Source: Rickettsia typhi | GTDB lineage: Bacteria; Pseudomonadota; Alphaproteobacteria; Rickettsiales; Rickettsiaceae | NCBI GenBank assembly: GCA_945865485.1 | Contig: CAMBEC010000002.1 | Coordinates: 64,501-128,500, forward strand | Length of the DNA stretch: 64,000 nt | Direction: 5' to 3' | In this document: positions 18,160-28,786 of the stretch, in pieces | How positions within the stretch are numbered: the stretch's first letter is position 1 | How the letters are laid out: every line of letters starts with the position of its first letter | Position numbers and translations under genes: made by a program | The notes under the pieces: generated by a model | Database searches by the model: none | What the model was told of the DNA's origin: nothing | What the model saw: only the letters and a program-made list of their open reading frames with translations

Positions 18160-20518
18160 ATACCTCTACTGAATCACCGACTTTAATATCTTCATAATTC
18201 TCAAAAGCAATACCGCATTCATAGCCTTCTCTGACCTCTTTCACGTCTTCTTTAAAACGTTTCAAAGTTTTGAGTTTTCCTTCATGAATAACTATATCAT
18301 CACGAAGTAAACGGACTCCAGCACCACGCTTAATCGTACCTTTTGTTACATAGCTACCAGCAATTTTACCTACTTTCGACACATTAAATACTTCACGAAT
18401 ATCAACCGAACCAATATAAACTTCACGAATAATTGGCGACAACATACCGCTCATTATGGCCCTTATATCATCAATCAGATTATAAATTATTGAATAATAT
18501 CTTATATCCACTTTATTTTTGTCCGCATCTTGAGCAGCAGCATTATTAGCTCTGACGTTAAAACCTAAAATTATTGCTCTTGAAGCTGTAGCAAGAGCCA
18601 CATCAGATTCTGATATACCACCCACTGCACTATGTAGAATTTTTAATTTTACTTCGTCACTTTCAATTTTATTCAGATTACTAATAATTGCTTCAATAGA
18701 TCCATGAACATCACCTTTGATAATAAGCGGTAATTCTTTAATCTTGCTCTCTCCAGAAGCTTTGAGGAACAAATCTTCCAAGCTTGTTTTTGAAGCAGTG
18801 ACCCTAGATTCTCTTTCTTTTCTGATTCTATAATCAATAATATCTCTTGCTTGCTTATCTGATGAAACAACATTAAATACATCTCCGGCAGATGGAGCAT
18901 CGTTTAAACCAAAAATTTCTATAGCAAGTGATGGACCAGCTTCTGTAATTGTCCGCCCTTTATCATTACATATTCTTTTTATACGACCAGATGTTGTACC
19001 AGCCATAATGATATCACCCTTTTTTAACGTACCTCTTTGGACAATAACTGTCACAATCACGCCGCGAGCAATATCGACTCTAGACTCAATAACAACTCCG
19101 CAAGCAACACCTTGTGGGTTTGCTTTCAAGTCTTGCATCTCAGCAACTAAAAGAATAGCTTCTTCCAATTTATCAAGATTCAACCTTTGTTTAGCTGAAA
19201 CCCCAACAGTTATTATCTCGCCACCAAAATCTTCTGGGACCAGGTCATGGATCAATAACTCTTGCTTAACTTTTTCAACGTCAGCATCTGGTTTATCAAT
19301 TTTGTTTATTGCAACAATAATAGGCACATTTGCAGCTTTTGCATGACTTATAGCTTCAATTGTTTGCGCCTTTATTCCATCATCAGCTGCTACTACCAAC
19401 ACTACAATATCTGTTGCTTGTGCGCCGCGTGTCCGCATCTCAGTAAATGCTTCGTGACCAGGAGTGTCAATAAACGTAATCATTCTACCGTCAGACATAG
19501 TTACGCTATATGCACCTATGTGCTGAGTAATTCCGCCAGCCTCACCAGCTACCACATCGGTTGATTTAAGAGCATCAAGCAAAGAAGTTTTACCATGATC
19601 TACGTGCCCCATAACTGTAACTATAGGCGCTCTTGGTTTTAAATCTTCTGGGCTGTCCTCTCTATCAATTAAGATATTCTCAACATCCGACTCTTTAATA
19701 CGCTTAACGGTATGACCAAAGCTAGTAACGACCAACTCTGCTGTATCTGCGTCAATTGACTGATTACTGGCTGCCATTACTCCAAGCTTCATTAGCTCTC
19801 TAATAACATCAGCTCCCCTTTCAGTCATTCTATTAGCAAGCTCTGCAACAGTAATAACCTCAGGAACTATAACTTCACGGTAAACTTTGTCAGCTTTTGC
19901 AAAACTGCTCTCGTGCTTTCTTCTTTCTTTTGCTCTTGCTCTTTGAATCGAAGCTAAGGACCTTGTTTTAAAAGGCGCATTACCTGCGTCCTGATCAAGC
20001 ATATGGAAGATATCTGATTTCTTCAGTTTTTTAGTCTCTAAAAGCTTGGGTTTTACTGGAACCACCACCTCTTCTTCGGCTTTTTCATGACGAACATTGA
20101 CAGGAGCTACTGCAGATTTATCACTCTCTTTTCTAAAATCCACGACAACTTCATCAGAGGTATTTAACGAAGCTTCTTGCTCATGAGTTTCTTTTACATC
20201 TGAACTTTGGTTGATTTCTGCAAGCCTACTTAGCGTACTCAAGGGAGCGCTTTCTTGCCCATCTTCGTCTATAGAACGTTGTAAAGCCGCAAGCCTTCTA
20301 CTAGCCATTTCTTGATTAGACTGTAAATTATTTGATTCCCTACTAAGAGTGAGATCTCCCCCAGTAGCTTTTCCACGCTTGACTTCAACAACAACTGAAG
20401 AAGATGCACTCAAATTTTTTGAAACCATTTTAGGATAAATGGACTTGCTACTTAAACTCAGCTTATTAGTACCAAATGTAAGCTTTTTTTCTTTTTTCTC
20501 TTCTTTGTTATCTGTCAT
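18128..20518 (-). CDS. infB: translation initiation factor IF-2
   Basis: 796 residues. A long charged N-terminal region (about 1-215) is followed by the IF2_N segment ([14 protein letters not shown]), the GTPase domain with G1 GHVDHGKT, G3 DTPGH and G4 NKID, then the beta-barrel and C-terminal domains that bind fMet-tRNA. It positions initiator tRNA on the ribosome. It lies 56 bp downstream of nusA and overlaps rbfA. Confidence 0.98.
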   Translation of the reverse strand: MTDNKEEKKEKKLTFGTNKLSLSSKSIYPKMVSKNLSASSSVVVEVKRGKATGGDLTLSRESNNLQSNQEMASRRLAALQRSIDEDGQESAPLSTLSRLAEINQSSDVKETHEQEASLNTSDEVVVDFRKESDKSAVAPVNVRHEKAEEEVVVPVKPKLLETKKLKKSDIFHMLDQDAGNAPFKTRSLASIQRARAKERRKHESSFAKADKVYREVIVPEVITVAELANRMTERGADVIRELMKLGVMAASNQSIDADTAELVVTSFGHTVKRIKESDVENILIDREDSPEDLKPRAPIVTVMGHVDHGKTSLLDALKSTDVVAGEAGGITQHIGAYSVTMSDGRMITFIDTPGHEAFTEMRTRGAQATDIVVLVVAADDGIKAQTIEAISHAKAANVPIIVAINKIDKPDADVEKVKQELLIHDLVPEDFGGEIITVGVSAKQRLNLDKLEEAILLVAEMQDLKANPQGVACGVVIESRVDIARGVIVTVIVQRGTLKKGDIIMAGTTSGRIKRICNDKGRTITEAGPSLAIEIFGLNDAPSAGDVFNVVSSDKQARDIIDYRIRKERESRVTASKTSLEDLFLKASGESKIKELPLIIKGDVHGSIEAIISNLNKIESDEVKLKILHSAVGGISESDVALATASRAIILGFNVRANNAAAQDADKNKVDIRYYSIIYNLIDDIRAIMSGMLSPIIREVYIGSVDIREVFNVSKVGKIAGSYVTKGTIKRGAGVRLLRDDIVIHEGKLKTLKRFKEDVKEVREGYECGIAFENYEDIKVGDSVEVFELVEEQQKL

Positions 20519-20574
20519 GTACCCTATTTTCCGTCTGCTTCAAATGTTAAACTGCGAATTAAATAACGACTATT

Positions 20575-22077
20575 TTATTCATCTGCTTCTGATTGCTTTT
20601 TAGCAAAACTAATCAAAGTTTCAATTTCTTCACTACTCACTATGTTTGCAGGGACAATTTGTCTAAACTCAGAAACTGTCACTTCTCCTAAATCTTCGAT
20701 AGTCTTAACACCAAATTCTGCTAATTTTAAGATATACTCAGGTGGCAAGTCTAGAGTATCAAGAAGCTCTTGTTCTACTCCTAGTTTCTCGAGACCTTCA
20801 ATAATTTCTTCGTTCTTCTCCTCAAAATAAGTTATAGCACGGTTCTGTAGCTCTTCAACTAATTCCTTATTACTAAAACCTTCAATCGAAGTCAAGGCTG
20901 CATTATCAGCATAAGCAATCTGCTCTAAGGACGTATAACCTTCGGCAGACAACAACTGAGCCGTTACTTCATCTACTCCAAGGTTATTTACAAATAACTC
21001 GGTTGTATTTGCAAACTCTTCTCCACGACGTTTTGACTCTTGCTCCTCTGTCATCACATCTATAGTCCAGCCAGTCATTTTGGAAGCCAGGCGAACATTT
21101 TGTCCTCTTCTGCCAATTGCCAAACTTAACTGATCATCAGGCACAATTGCTTCAACGCGCCCCTTATCTTCATCGAAAACTATTTTACTAATTGTCGCTG
21201 GCGTCATCGCGTTAATGACAAACTGAGCCACATTTTTATCCCAGCTAATAACATCAATTTTCTCACCACTAAGCTCATTAGTAATCGCTTTTACCCTACT
21301 ACCACGAACACCAACACAAGACCCAACTGGGTCAACTGAAACATCAGTAGCAAATACAGCTACTTTTGCTTTTGAACCAGGCTCTCTAGCAATCGATTTA
21401 ATCTCAATTATATTATCATATACTTCTGGCACTTCCATTTCAAACAACTTTCTTAGGAACTCATCATCAGTTCTCGATAGAAAAATTTGCGGCCCCTTTG
21501 GCTCTCTTTTTACATCCTGAACATAAGCTTTTACTCTATCGCCTACTTTGAACATTTCTCCACGTATCTGCTGAGTTTTTTTAAGCAACGCTTCAGCACG
21601 CCCCACATCTACAATAATATTACCAAATTCTACTCTTTTAACAGTTCCATTTAATATATCACCCTTACGACCTTTATAATCTTCGTACTGACTTTCTCTT
21701 TCTATTTCCCCAACTTTCTGAACAATTACTTGTTTAGCCGTTTGAGCCGCGACTCTACCCAAATCAATTGGTGGCAACGGTTCTAGTATTTCTTCACCAT
21801 TTTCTGCTTCTGGACGAATTAATCTTGCGTCCTCAAGTGAGATCTCTTGGAAAGTATTTTCAACTTTATCCACCACTGTTCTAACTCTAAATAAGCTGAT
21901 TTTTCCAGTGTTTTGATCTATCTGTGCGCTAATATTTTGCTCAAGACCATATTTCTTACGGCCAGCTATTTGAACAGCTTGCTCCATCGCCTCAATTAAT
22001 TTGGCCTTAGACACCCCTCTTTCTCTTGATACAGCATCTACTATTTGTAAAATTTCAGCTTTACCAATATTATCCAT
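20575..22077 (-). CDS. nusA: transcription termination/antitermination factor NusA
   Basis: 500 residues. The N-terminal RNA-polymerase-binding domain (EILQIVDAVSRERGV) is followed by S1 (GDILNGTVKRVEFGNIIVDVG), KH1 with DPVGSCVGVRGSR, KH2 with LAIGRRGQNVRLAS, and two C-terminal helix-hairpin-helix acidic repeats (about 345-495). NusA modulates pausing, intrinsic termination and antitermination. It may control its own operon through the leader terminator at 22662-22686. It lies 86 bp after rimP. Confidence 0.98.
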   Translation of the reverse strand: MDNIGKAEILQIVDAVSRERGVSKAKLIEAMEQAVQIAGRKKYGLEQNISAQIDQNTGKISLFRVRTVVDKVENTFQEISLEDARLIRPEAENGEEILEPLPPIDLGRVAAQTAKQVIVQKVGEIERESQYEDYKGRKGDILNGTVKRVEFGNIIVDVGRAEALLKKTQQIRGEMFKVGDRVKAYVQDVKREPKGPQIFLSRTDDEFLRKLFEMEVPEVYDNIIEIKSIAREPGSKAKVAVFATDVSVDPVGSCVGVRGSRVKAITNELSGEKIDVISWDKNVAQFVINAMTPATISKIVFDEDKGRVEAIVPDDQLSLAIGRRGQNVRLASKMTGWTIDVMTEEQESKRRGEEFANTTELFVNNLGVDEVTAQLLSAEGYTSLEQIAYADNAALTSIEGFSNKELVEELQNRAITYFEEKNEEIIEGLEKLGVEQELLDTLDLPPEYILKLAEFGVKTIEDLGEVTVSEFRQIVPANIVSSEEIETLISFAKKQSEADE

Positions 22078-22163
22078 AACTAACTCTCTTTACTTTATTT
22101 TTAAGTTTTCTAGTATTTCTTCTTATGCCAAATGATCAAGTGTCCAATTTATAACGAAATGCA

Positions 22164-22646
22164 CTAATCTTTTTTATTTAATAACGCTCTAAACATATCA
22201 TCCGTTAAAACTAATTTTGCATTCTTAATGTTGCTATAATCAAAAAACATTTCTATATTTTTTGACTTTAGCTTGACCTTTTCACCTTCAACACCCAAAA
22301 GCTGGCCTTTGTATGTAAGGTTTCCATTAAAAGCTGCTTTTAGGCGAATTTTAATTTCTCTACCGGCAAATTTATCAAAATCTGTAATTTTCACAAGAGG
22401 CCTTTCAACACCAGCCGATGAAACTTCTAAAAAATACTTACCTGAAATAATATCTTCAACATCAAGCATAGCAGAAATATTCTTACTAACTACTTGACAA
22501 TCATTAACTTGAACCTTTTCACCATCGATTCGCTCAATCAATATCTCAACAATCTTAGTGCTTGTGCCGTGAATAATTACCTTCACAACATCAAAACCTA
22601 GTGTATTGACCGTGCTCTCAATAAGACTTGTTACTCTTTGTTCCAT
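22164..22646 (-). CDS. rimP: ribosome maturation factor RimP
   Basis: 160 residues. The N-terminal alpha/beta domain has VTSLIESTVNTLGFDVV and the centre has the family signature YFLEVSSAGVERPL; a C-terminal SH3-like domain follows. RimP is needed for 30S maturation. First gene of the rimP-nusA-infB-rbfA operon. Its ATG lies 15 bp after an intrinsic terminator that is itself downstream of a good promoter. Confidence 0.95.
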   Translation of the reverse strand: MEQRVTSLIESTVNTLGFDVVKVIIHGTSTKIVEILIERIDGEKVQVNDCQVVSKNISAMLDVEDIISGKYFLEVSSAGVERPLVKITDFDKFAGREIKIRLKAAFNGNLTYKGQLLGVEGEKVKLKSKNIEMFFDYSNIKNAKLVLTDDMFRALLNKKD

Positions 22647-22661
22647 TCCAACTTATCTAAC

Positions 22662-22686
22662 AAAAAAGGCGGGCCGTAAGCCCACC
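22662..22686 (-). terminator. intrinsic terminator in the rimP-nusA-infB leader (candidate attenuator)
   Basis: On the minus strand GGTGGGC, loop TTACG, GCCCGCC, then six T residues: a 7-bp stem with one G-U pair. It stands between the promoter at 22718-22745 and the rimP start (22646). An 8-bp AT stem (TTAAATAA/TTATTTAA) lies just before it. Confidence 0.75.
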
Positions 22687-22717
22687 TTAAATAACTTATT
22701 ATTTAACTCTGTGTTTT

Positions 22718-22745
22718 AGTATAAGTGAAAAAAATTAGTTTTCAA
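22718..22745 (-). promoter_or_regulatory. sigma70 promoter of the rimP-nusA-infB-rbfA operon
   Basis: On the minus strand: -35 TTGAAA (22745-22740), 16-bp spacer, -10 TATACT (22723-22718). Expected start near 22711, giving a leader of about 65 nt that contains the terminator. Confidence 0.6.
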
Positions 22746-22787
22746 GAAATTTTAGTTTATAATTATAATTAATACTTAATACGACAC

Positions 22788-23138
22788 TTAACTCGCCCCT
22801 TCCATCAAATTCCCAGCTAAGTTTATGTCTGTATTACTATCAATAGCTCTAGCTTCTTCAAGCGTCTCTAGTCTTGCTTCAGAATTGCCTTCTTTCTCTT
22901 CTTCTTTTTCTTCTTCTTTCCCTTCTTCTTTCTTTTTTGCTATTCTTAGCTCGGCCATTTTTGTTGCTCCCATTATAATAGCTTTAATTACATATGGTTT
23001 TACACCTTCAGCCTCAGCGAGTTGATTTATAAATGAAGTGGTTGATTTACTGAGCATATCTGCTACTGCCTTAGGATCTAAGGCAGCTAAACCTGCAATA
23101 CGATCATCTATTATTGCTTTTGCCATAATTAACCCCAA
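22788..23138 (-). CDS. uncharacterised small protein with Glu/Lys-rich segment
   Basis: Not recognised. 116 residues from 23138, or 112 from the in-frame ATG at 23126 (MAKAIIDDRIAG), which I prefer. An N-terminal helical part (LAALDPKAVADMLSKSTTS, then INQLAEAEGVKPYVIKAI) is followed by a run of Glu and Lys (KKKEEGKEEEKEEEKEG) and a polar tail. No signal peptide or membrane helix. It is followed by the nusA-operon promoter and leader. Confidence 0.65.
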   Translation of the reverse strand: MGLIMAKAIIDDRIAGLAALDPKAVADMLSKSTTSFINQLAEAEGVKPYVIKAIIMGATKMAELRIAKKKEEGKEEEKEEEKEGNSEARLETLEEARAIDSNTDINLAGNLMEGAS

Positions 23139-23219
23139 AAACTAAATTATACATTGCTTAATGATATTGTATGTTAGTTAATTTTTAATTAATATATTAA
23201 AAATTAAAGTTTTAACAGC

Positions 23220-23597
23220 CTATTTATCTAACTCATCAATAACTTCTAACGCAACAAAAGCAGCTGTAATCGCAGGAGAGAATCCACAAAAGAAAGAAGT
23301 TTGCATAATAATTTCTCCAATTTCGTTTTTGCTAAAAATATTTCGTTTTAACATCATTCTAATAGTATTTTTTACCTGAACTAACGAAGCACCAACAGTA
23401 ATTAGAGATGATAATCTAATAATTTCACGCTCTCTTTGATTGAGCAGAGAATCACTATTCATAGCCGCAACAGAGTTCTTGATAAACTGCGCATATGGGG
23501 GGTGCAACCTATTAATATTATTAATCATAAAATCCCCTAACTCACCGCCAAGCTCAGAAATTTTTTCTTTTCCCAATTTAATCTTTTTTTCTTCCAT
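23220..23597 (-). CDS. carboxymuconolactone decarboxylase-like (AhpD superfamily) protein
   Basis: 125 residues, all-helical. NQREREIIRLSSLITVGAS and the C-terminal FFCGFSPAITAAFVALEVIDE match the CMD fold. The pattern is closer to gamma-carboxymuconolactone decarboxylases than to AhpD: only one Cys is present in the active-site region, so the AhpD peroxidase Cys-x-x-Cys pair is missing. It is 9 bp downstream of a GH17-type glucanase gene and probably co-transcribed. Physiological reaction unknown. Confidence 0.8.
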   Translation of the reverse strand: MEEKKIKLGKEKISELGGELGDFMINNINRLHPPYAQFIKNSVAAMNSDSLLNQREREIIRLSSLITVGASLVQVKNTIRMMLKRNIFSKNEIGEIIMQTSFFCGFSPAITAAFVALEVIDELDK

Positions 23598-23606
23598 TAG
23601 GTTTTC

Positions 23607-24473
23607 CTATTTAACTCTTGATAATAAATCAACAACTGGCTTTGGTTGCCAATCTTCTGTCCATAAGCCACCATAACCACCAGGAGGTGACTTGATTTGT
23701 GCAAATGGCATATCAGTGGAAAAACTCCATATAAATGGAATATTATACTCTAATAATTTTTCATAAAAGATTTTTTGATTTTCATAGCTCTTCTCTTTTG
23801 TAATACCTTCAGGAATATTCTCTCCACATGGCCAAGTTGCCTCATGTACAATTACAGCTTTATTTTTTGGCAAAAACGGGTTTTTAAGTATTTCCTCATA
23901 AGTTGCTTTAATCCAACCAGCACCATCTATTGGATCACGACGAACGTTAACCCACCAAGTTTGCAAATTACACATAATATAATCACCAAGCTCCAACGCC
24001 AACCGAGAAGACATATTATATTCAAACCGGTGTAACCCAGTTGTAATTGGAATTTGATAACGCTGTTTTAGTTCTGTAATTTCATTTTTTAACTTGTCAA
24101 AATCAGCAAGACCTTTGTGTATTACTTCATTACCTATCAACACGCTATCAATATGATGTATTTTTTTCTTAAGGTTGTCTTTTTCTAATTCGTAAAGTTC
24201 ATCATTTGGCCACCAAAGCAAAGAAATTACCTTCTCAAACCCTATCTCTTTAGCTATCTGAGGAATATTTTCTAAACCATTAAAAAACCCATAACATGAC
24301 AAACCACGGAACCCAGATTTATACAATATGATTAATTCATCATAAACTTGCTTTTCTGTAACTTTATCTTGGCTATATAAGTTAAAAGGCTTACCAGGAG
24401 AATAGTTGATCCAATTACGTTTCTGAAGTAAAGATTCTACTAAACTTAAAGACTTTGTGTTCATAACCCACAA
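23607..24473 (-). CDS. glycoside hydrolase family 17-like beta-1,3-glucanase
   Basis: 288 residues from a TTG at 24473; the in-frame ATG at 24464 may be the true start. It follows the GH17 TIM-barrel pattern: SGFRGLSCYGF early on, VLIGNEV with the proposed acid/base Glu (residue 116) and VIVHEATWP with the proposed nucleophile Glu (residue 211), equivalent to the GNE and ExGWP motifs of the family. GH17 enzymes cut or remodel beta-1,3-glucans. No signal peptide is evident, so it may be cytoplasmic or use another export route. It is followed closely by the CMD-like gene. An odd enzyme for a reduced-genome bacterium; it could act on algal, fungal or protist glucan. Confidence 0.8.
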   Translation of the reverse strand: MWVMNTKSLSLVESLLQKRNWINYSPGKPFNLYSQDKVTEKQVYDELIILYKSGFRGLSCYGFFNGLENIPQIAKEIGFEKVISLLWWPNDELYELEKDNLKKKIHHIDSVLIGNEVIHKGLADFDKLKNEITELKQRYQIPITTGLHRFEYNMSSRLALELGDYIMCNLQTWWVNVRRDPIDGAGWIKATYEEILKNPFLPKNKAVIVHEATWPCGENIPEGITKEKSYENQKIFYEKLLEYNIPFIWSFSTDMPFAQIKSPPGGYGGLWTEDWQPKPVVDLLSRVK

Positions 24474-24541
24474 CCTATAGATAATTAAATCAAATTTAGT
24501 TTTAGTGTACTAGAACAATAAAAAAATCGCGCAGCCTTTTA

Positions 24542-24593
24542 ACTTGTGTTACAAAAATTAATTTATGTTAGGTGATTTTAAGGTGACACAAGT
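24542..24593. repeat. inverted repeat, 11-bp arms, between the glucanase and lolD genes
   Basis: ACTTGTGTTAC (24542-24552) and GTGACACAAGT (24583-24593) are inverted with one mismatch and a 30-nt loop. No T-run follows, so a terminator is unlikely; it may be a protein-binding dyad upstream of the glucanase gene. Nothing else is seen in this 184-bp gap. Confidence 0.4.
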
Positions 24594-24657
24594 AACAATC
24601 ACACAAAAGCTTTAAATATATGCTATTGAGCAATATAATAAGTTAGAGGAAATTGGT

Positions 24658-25344
24658 TTATACCATCTCTGTCAACCGATAATCAAGCCTATAGGTTTTG
24701 TTCATTCTAGAGGCAAGATTCAGATTATGAGAGACCATTACAATCGCAGTATTATACTTTTGCGCACGCTCTAGCAACATATTAAACACTTCATCAGCAG
24801 TATTTGAATCAAGATTTCCTGTTGGTTCATCAGCAAGGATAATTCTCGGGTCACTTATAAGAGCCCGAGCAATAGCAACTCTCTGCTGCTCACCACCAGA
24901 AAGCTCACCTGGAGCATTCCATAGTCTTTTACTAAGACCAAGATCTCCTAATATTTCTTCCGATCTATCCATTGCTTCATTCTTATTCATACCCTTGATC
25001 AATAAAGGCATCGCAGCATTTTCCTGAGCGGTAAAGTCTCGCAATAAATGATGATATTGATAAACAAAACCCAAGTTCTCGAGCCTTATACGATCCGCAT
25101 TTTTTAGATTACTTACCAAAGAATCAGAAACTCCATCAATATGAACGCTCCCCTGACTAGGAGAATCAAGCAACCCCGCAATATGAAGTAATGTAGACTT
25201 ACCACTACCAGAAGCCCCAACTATTGCAATCATCTGGCCACTATACACTTCAAGGTCAATGTTTTTCAGCACTTCTATCACTGACCGACCTTGACGATAG
25301 TCTTTAGAAACGCCTTTAAGGGAAAGAACAAGCTTGTTATTCAT
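24658..25344 (-). CDS. lolD: lipoprotein-releasing system ATP-binding protein LolD
   Basis: 228 residues, ABC ATPase of the MacB/LolD type: Walker [11 protein letters not shown]-loop near FVYQYHHLL (a LolD-type signature), [15 protein letters not shown], Walker [13 protein letters not shown]. It energises release of lipoproteins from the inner membrane to LolA. It overlaps the permease gene by 8 bp. No LolA/LolB in the window. Confidence 0.96.
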   Translation of the reverse strand: MNNKLVLSLKGVSKDYRQGRSVIEVLKNIDLEVYSGQMIAIVGASGSGKSTLLHIAGLLDSPSQGSVHIDGVSDSLVSNLKNADRIRLENLGFVYQYHHLLRDFTAQENAAMPLLIKGMNKNEAMDRSEEILGDLGLSKRLWNAPGELSGGEQQRVAIARALISDPRIILADEPTGNLDSNTADEVFNMLLERAQKYNTAIVMVSHNLNLASRMNKTYRLDYRLTEMV

Positions 25345-26581
25345 ATCTCATAGCCTCAATTGGACTCAAAGCCGAAGCCTTATAGGCTGGGTAAATAGTA
25401 GCCAAAAATGATAAAACCAGTGCAATGGATGTAATCATCACAACATCACTAATTCTAACTACTGATGGCAGGCTATATAGGAAATAGATCGCTGGATCAA
25501 AGATTCTAGTACCAGATAATTTTTCCAAAAACTGCCTAACATTCTCTATGTTATAGGAAAATAAAAGACCAAATACTACACCTAAAAACGTTCCAATAAA
25601 TCCAATCATCATACCGTTAAAAATAAAGATCAGCATTATTTGCTTTGTTGATGCTCCTATAGTTTTCAAGATGGCAATGTCTTTAGTCTTGTCCTTCACA
25701 ACCATAAAAAGGCTAGAGATAATATTAAAGGCAGCAACTAAAATAATCAGCGACAAAATTGCAAACATAGCAACCCTTTCTACTTCCAAAGCACTAAGAA
25801 ATTGCTGATTGTCCTGCATCCAACTCTTAACTTGTACAGAAAAGCCAAAATCTTGCTGCAATGTTTTGGAATACTGTTTAGCATTTTCTTGCTCCTCAAT
25901 ATTAATTTCAAGCAAATTTATGCCATTACCCATAGAAAGAAATTTCTGCGCAGCCACTACGGGCATCAACATAGCCGCCGCATCGTAATCGTACAAACCA
26001 CTCGTAAATATTGCAACAACCGTGAAATCTTTTGCTCTAGGCATACTACCAAAAGCGGTAGGCAACAAACTAGGTGCAATCAACTTAATTTTCGAACCAG
26101 CAGATATTCCTAAAACACGTGCAAGCTCAGAACCAACAGCAACCACATTAGCTCCATCGTAATCAGAAAAACTACCTTCCAAAACATTACCAAGTATTTC
26201 GCCTTTCGTCTTTAAATCAACAGCATCTATACCCTTTATAATAACCCCGCTATTGGTTCCAGTGCCAAGAGCAAGTGCTTGCCCAACAACCAAAGGAGTC
26301 ACTTTTTTAACGAATTTATGATTACGCGCTTTGCTAACCAAATCTTCATAATTCTCTATAACTTTGCCCATTGGGGTTACAGAAATATCTCCATTAAGGC
26401 CAATTATGTTGTTAGTTAACTCGATATGAAAACCATTCATTACAGACATAACAATGATTAAAGCAGCCACGCCAATCGTAATACCAGCAAGAGATATTCC
26501 AGAGATAATCGAAACGAACTTCTCGTTCTTTTTAGCGTTGAAATATCGAAACGATACAATTGATATAAAGTTATTTAACAT
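25337..26581 (-). CDS. lolC: lipoprotein-releasing system permease LolC/LolE
   Basis: 414 residues with one N-terminal and three C-terminal membrane helices flanking a periplasmic MacB-PCD domain, the LolC/E topology. [18 protein letters not shown] near the start and the C-terminal [17 protein letters not shown] are family signatures. A single lolC/E gene is the rule in Alphaproteobacteria, so it probably works as a homodimer with LolD. It overlaps the proS gene by 11 bp and lolD by 8 bp. Confidence 0.95.
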   Translation of the reverse strand: MLNNFISIVSFRYFNAKKNEKFVSIISGISLAGITIGVAALIIVMSVMNGFHIELTNNIIGLNGDISVTPMGKVIENYEDLVSKARNHKFVKKVTPLVVGQALALGTGTNSGVIIKGIDAVDLKTKGEILGNVLEGSFSDYDGANVVAVGSELARVLGISAGSKIKLIAPSLLPTAFGSMPRAKDFTVVAIFTSGLYDYDAAAMLMPVVAAQKFLSMGNGINLLEINIEEQENAKQYSKTLQQDFGFSVQVKSWMQDNQQFLSALEVERVAMFAILSLIILVAAFNIISSLFMVVKDKTKDIAILKTIGASTKQIMLIFIFNGMMIGFIGTFLGVVFGLLFSYNIENVRQFLEKLSGTRIFDPAIYFLYSLPSVVRISDVVMITSIALVLSFLATIYPAYKASALSPIEAMRYE

Positions 26582-27872
26582 GAAGACTACTTATTATTTC
26601 AATTGCCGCTGAATCTACCGAGATATCTTGCACTTCACCAGATTGTCTATGCTTCAGTTCTACCAAATCACTCACAGCTTTTTTAGGACCGACGATAATT
26701 TGCCACGGCGAGCCAATCAAATCATGCGTAGCAAATTTTGCACCTGGGCTATCTCCTGTATCGTCATATAACACATCGATATTTTGATCTACAAATTGAT
26801 TATACAAACTCCTAGAAATTTGATTACACTTATCGTCCTTAATATTTAAGTTAATTATCGAAACTTTGAATGGAGCAACTTGCATTGGCCAAATTATCCC
26901 TCTCTCATCATGACTAACTTCAATTATTGCAGCAACTAATCGTGAAATACCAATTCCGTAGGAGCCCATTTGTATAGGAACCAGGCGACCGTTACTATCA
27001 TTAACCATAGCATTCATTGGTTTTGAGTACTTATCTGCAAAATTAAAGATATGACCAACCTCTATTCCTTTTCTTACAGATAGCTCACTTTTGCTCAATG
27101 GACAATTATCTGGGTCATGCTTCTCCTCAGTTGCCGCATAAAGAGACTTCAATTGGTTTATATCCCCAGCAAGAGTATCGCCTAAAATATCGAATTTCTT
27201 ATCATAGTATAAGGTACTTTCACCAGTATCTGCAACCACATGGAACTCATGACTCAGCTCACCGCCGATCTCTCCAGGATCAGCAGCAAGGGGAATTGCA
27301 TTTAAACCTAAATCTCTAAATGTACGCATGTATGCAACAAAAACTTGATCATAAGTCCTGATAGCGCTTTCCATGTCTATATCAAGTGAGTACGCATCTT
27401 TCATCAAAAATTCTCTACCACGCATAACGCCAAAGCGAGGCCTGATTTCGTCACGAAACTTCCATTGAATCTGATATAATACTTTTGGCAGTTCTTTGTA
27501 GGACTGAAAACTATTACGAACAATGTCAGTAATTAATTCTTCGTTTGTTGGCCCAAATAATAAATCGTGATCATGCCTATCCTTGAAACTAAGCATTTCT
27601 CTTCCGTACACATCAAAACGCCCAGATTCACGCCATAAACTAGCATCCTGCACACATGGCATCAATAGTTCAACAAAGCCAGAAGCATCCATGTTAAACC
27701 GCACAATATTTTCAATATTTTTGAGGACTTTTAAACCCAGTGGTAACCAGCTATAAATCCCCGCCGAAGACTGACGAATCATACCGCTCCGAAGCATAAG
27801 CGAATGAGATACAACTTGAGCCTCAACTGGCTTTTCTTTTAATACTGGCAAAAAATATCTGGATAATAACAT
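26571..27872 (-). CDS. proS: prolyl-tRNA synthetase (short type, no editing insert)
   Basis: 433 residues, class II synthetase. Motif 1-3 regions include [15 protein letters not shown], the [17 protein letters not shown] stretch and [12 protein letters not shown]. The long INS editing domain of E. coli ProRS is absent, as in most Alphaproteobacteria and mitochondria. It charges tRNA-Pro. proS-lolC-lolD is a conserved alphaproteobacterial cluster, transcribed leftward here. No confident promoter seen upstream. Confidence 0.97.
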   Translation of the reverse strand: MLLSRYFLPVLKEKPVEAQVVSHSLMLRSGMIRQSSAGIYSWLPLGLKVLKNIENIVRFNMDASGFVELLMPCVQDASLWRESGRFDVYGREMLSFKDRHDHDLLFGPTNEELITDIVRNSFQSYKELPKVLYQIQWKFRDEIRPRFGVMRGREFLMKDAYSLDIDMESAIRTYDQVFVAYMRTFRDLGLNAIPLAADPGEIGGELSHEFHVVADTGESTLYYDKKFDILGDTLAGDINQLKSLYAATEEKHDPDNCPLSKSELSVRKGIEVGHIFNFADKYSKPMNAMVNDSNGRLVPIQMGSYGIGISRLVAAIIEVSHDERGIIWPMQVAPFKVSIINLNIKDDKCNQISRSLYNQFVDQNIDVLYDDTGDSPGAKFATHDLIGSPWQIIVGPKKAVSDLVELKHRQSGEVQDISVDSAAIEIISSLHVK

Positions 27873-27986
27873 AACTTTAAATTAACTTTTTCATCTTATA
27901 AAAACTATAACAACTTATCTAAAGCTGTCCTGAACTTGTTTCCACTAGTATCGAGAATAAAAAACCCTTATGCAAAATATAGCACA

Positions 27987-28043
27987 CGTCATGCCGGGCG
28001 TGATCCGGTATTGCGCGAGATCCTGAATCAAGCTTAGTATGAC
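27987..28043. repeat. palindromic element with mixed halves
   Basis: Left half CGTCATGCCGGGCGTGATCCGGTAT is of the CCGGA type (given in two parts: CGTCATGCCGGG and CGTGATCCGGTAT); right half GATCCTGAATCAAGCTTAG then TATGAC is of the CCTGA type. Lies in the 282-bp gap between folE and proS, both minus strand. The rest of the gap has no supported gene. Confidence 0.8.
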
Positions 28044-28154
28044 TTCTTAGCTCAAAAAGGCTTTTGATTAACACAATCAACAGGTACTAACTTATTATTC
28101 CAAACACTTAGTGCACCCGCAGCAGGAATAATAGGAAAAGCAACCCTACTCTCC

Positions 28155-28727
28155 TTAAGCCTTTCTGATCATATTACAAAATTCCTGGCGTTTCTCATGA
28201 TTGTCTAAATATAGGCCAGTAAAATGACTCGATTCAAGCACGCTTCCTTCCTTCAATGTTCCTCTTGTAGTCATACAGCTATGGGTAGCTGAAATCCTAA
28301 CAGCCACACCTTTTGGGTTCAAATGTTTTTGCAAAGCGCAAGCGATATTAGCAGTCATTCTTTCTTGAATCTGTAAGCGCTTAGAGAATACATCCACCAA
28401 TCTAGCCATCTTACTGACTCCAACTACTACCCCATCAGGCATATACGCAATATCTACTGTACCAGAAAACGGTAACATGTGATGCTCACATAATGAAGTA
28501 AAACTCACTGACTTGAGCAATACCACGTCATTATATTCACTAATATCATGAAATTTTTTATTTAAAACCTGAGCAACATCGTGCGCGTAACCTTCAAAAA
28601 GCTCATCGTAGCTTTTAACAACTCTTGTAGGAGTATCTCTCAAACCTTCTCTAGACGTATCTTCACCGATATACTCTAACAATAGTTTTACCGCTGCTTG
28701 AGCTTGTTCTTTTGTTGGCCTTTCCAC
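28155..28727 (-). CDS. folE: GTP cyclohydrolase I
   Basis: 190 residues with a GTG start. Zinc-site residues are visible in SLCEHHMLPF (Cys and His) and in SATHSCMTTRG (second Cys). QERMTANIACAL is also typical. It converts GTP to dihydroneopterin triphosphate for folate or, with QueD (8167-8586), for queuosine. No folate genes adjoin it. A family-2 repeat lies upstream. Confidence 0.97.
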   Translation of the reverse strand: MERPTKEQAQAAVKLLLEYIGEDTSREGLRDTPTRVVKSYDELFEGYAHDVAQVLNKKFHDISEYNDVVLLKSVSFTSLCEHHMLPFSGTVDIAYMPDGVVVGVSKMARLVDVFSKRLQIQERMTANIACALQKHLNPKGVAVRISATHSCMTTRGTLKEGSVLESSHFTGLYLDNHEKRQEFCNMIRKA

Positions 28728-28786
28728 TTGATTTCTCTAATCCTTAAAATTCTTTTGCAATCAGTATACTACAAATCTTTAGTCTA

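Noticed and set aside
24542..24593. Inverted repeat upstream of the glucanase gene as a terminator
   Set aside because: The 30-nt loop is too long and no T-run follows on either strand.
28052..28154. Open minus-strand stretch after folE reading FPIIPAAGALSVW...VPVDCVNQKPF
   Set aside because: Only 38 codons, no start codon and an in-frame stop just before it. It might be a gene tail remnant but cannot be supported.
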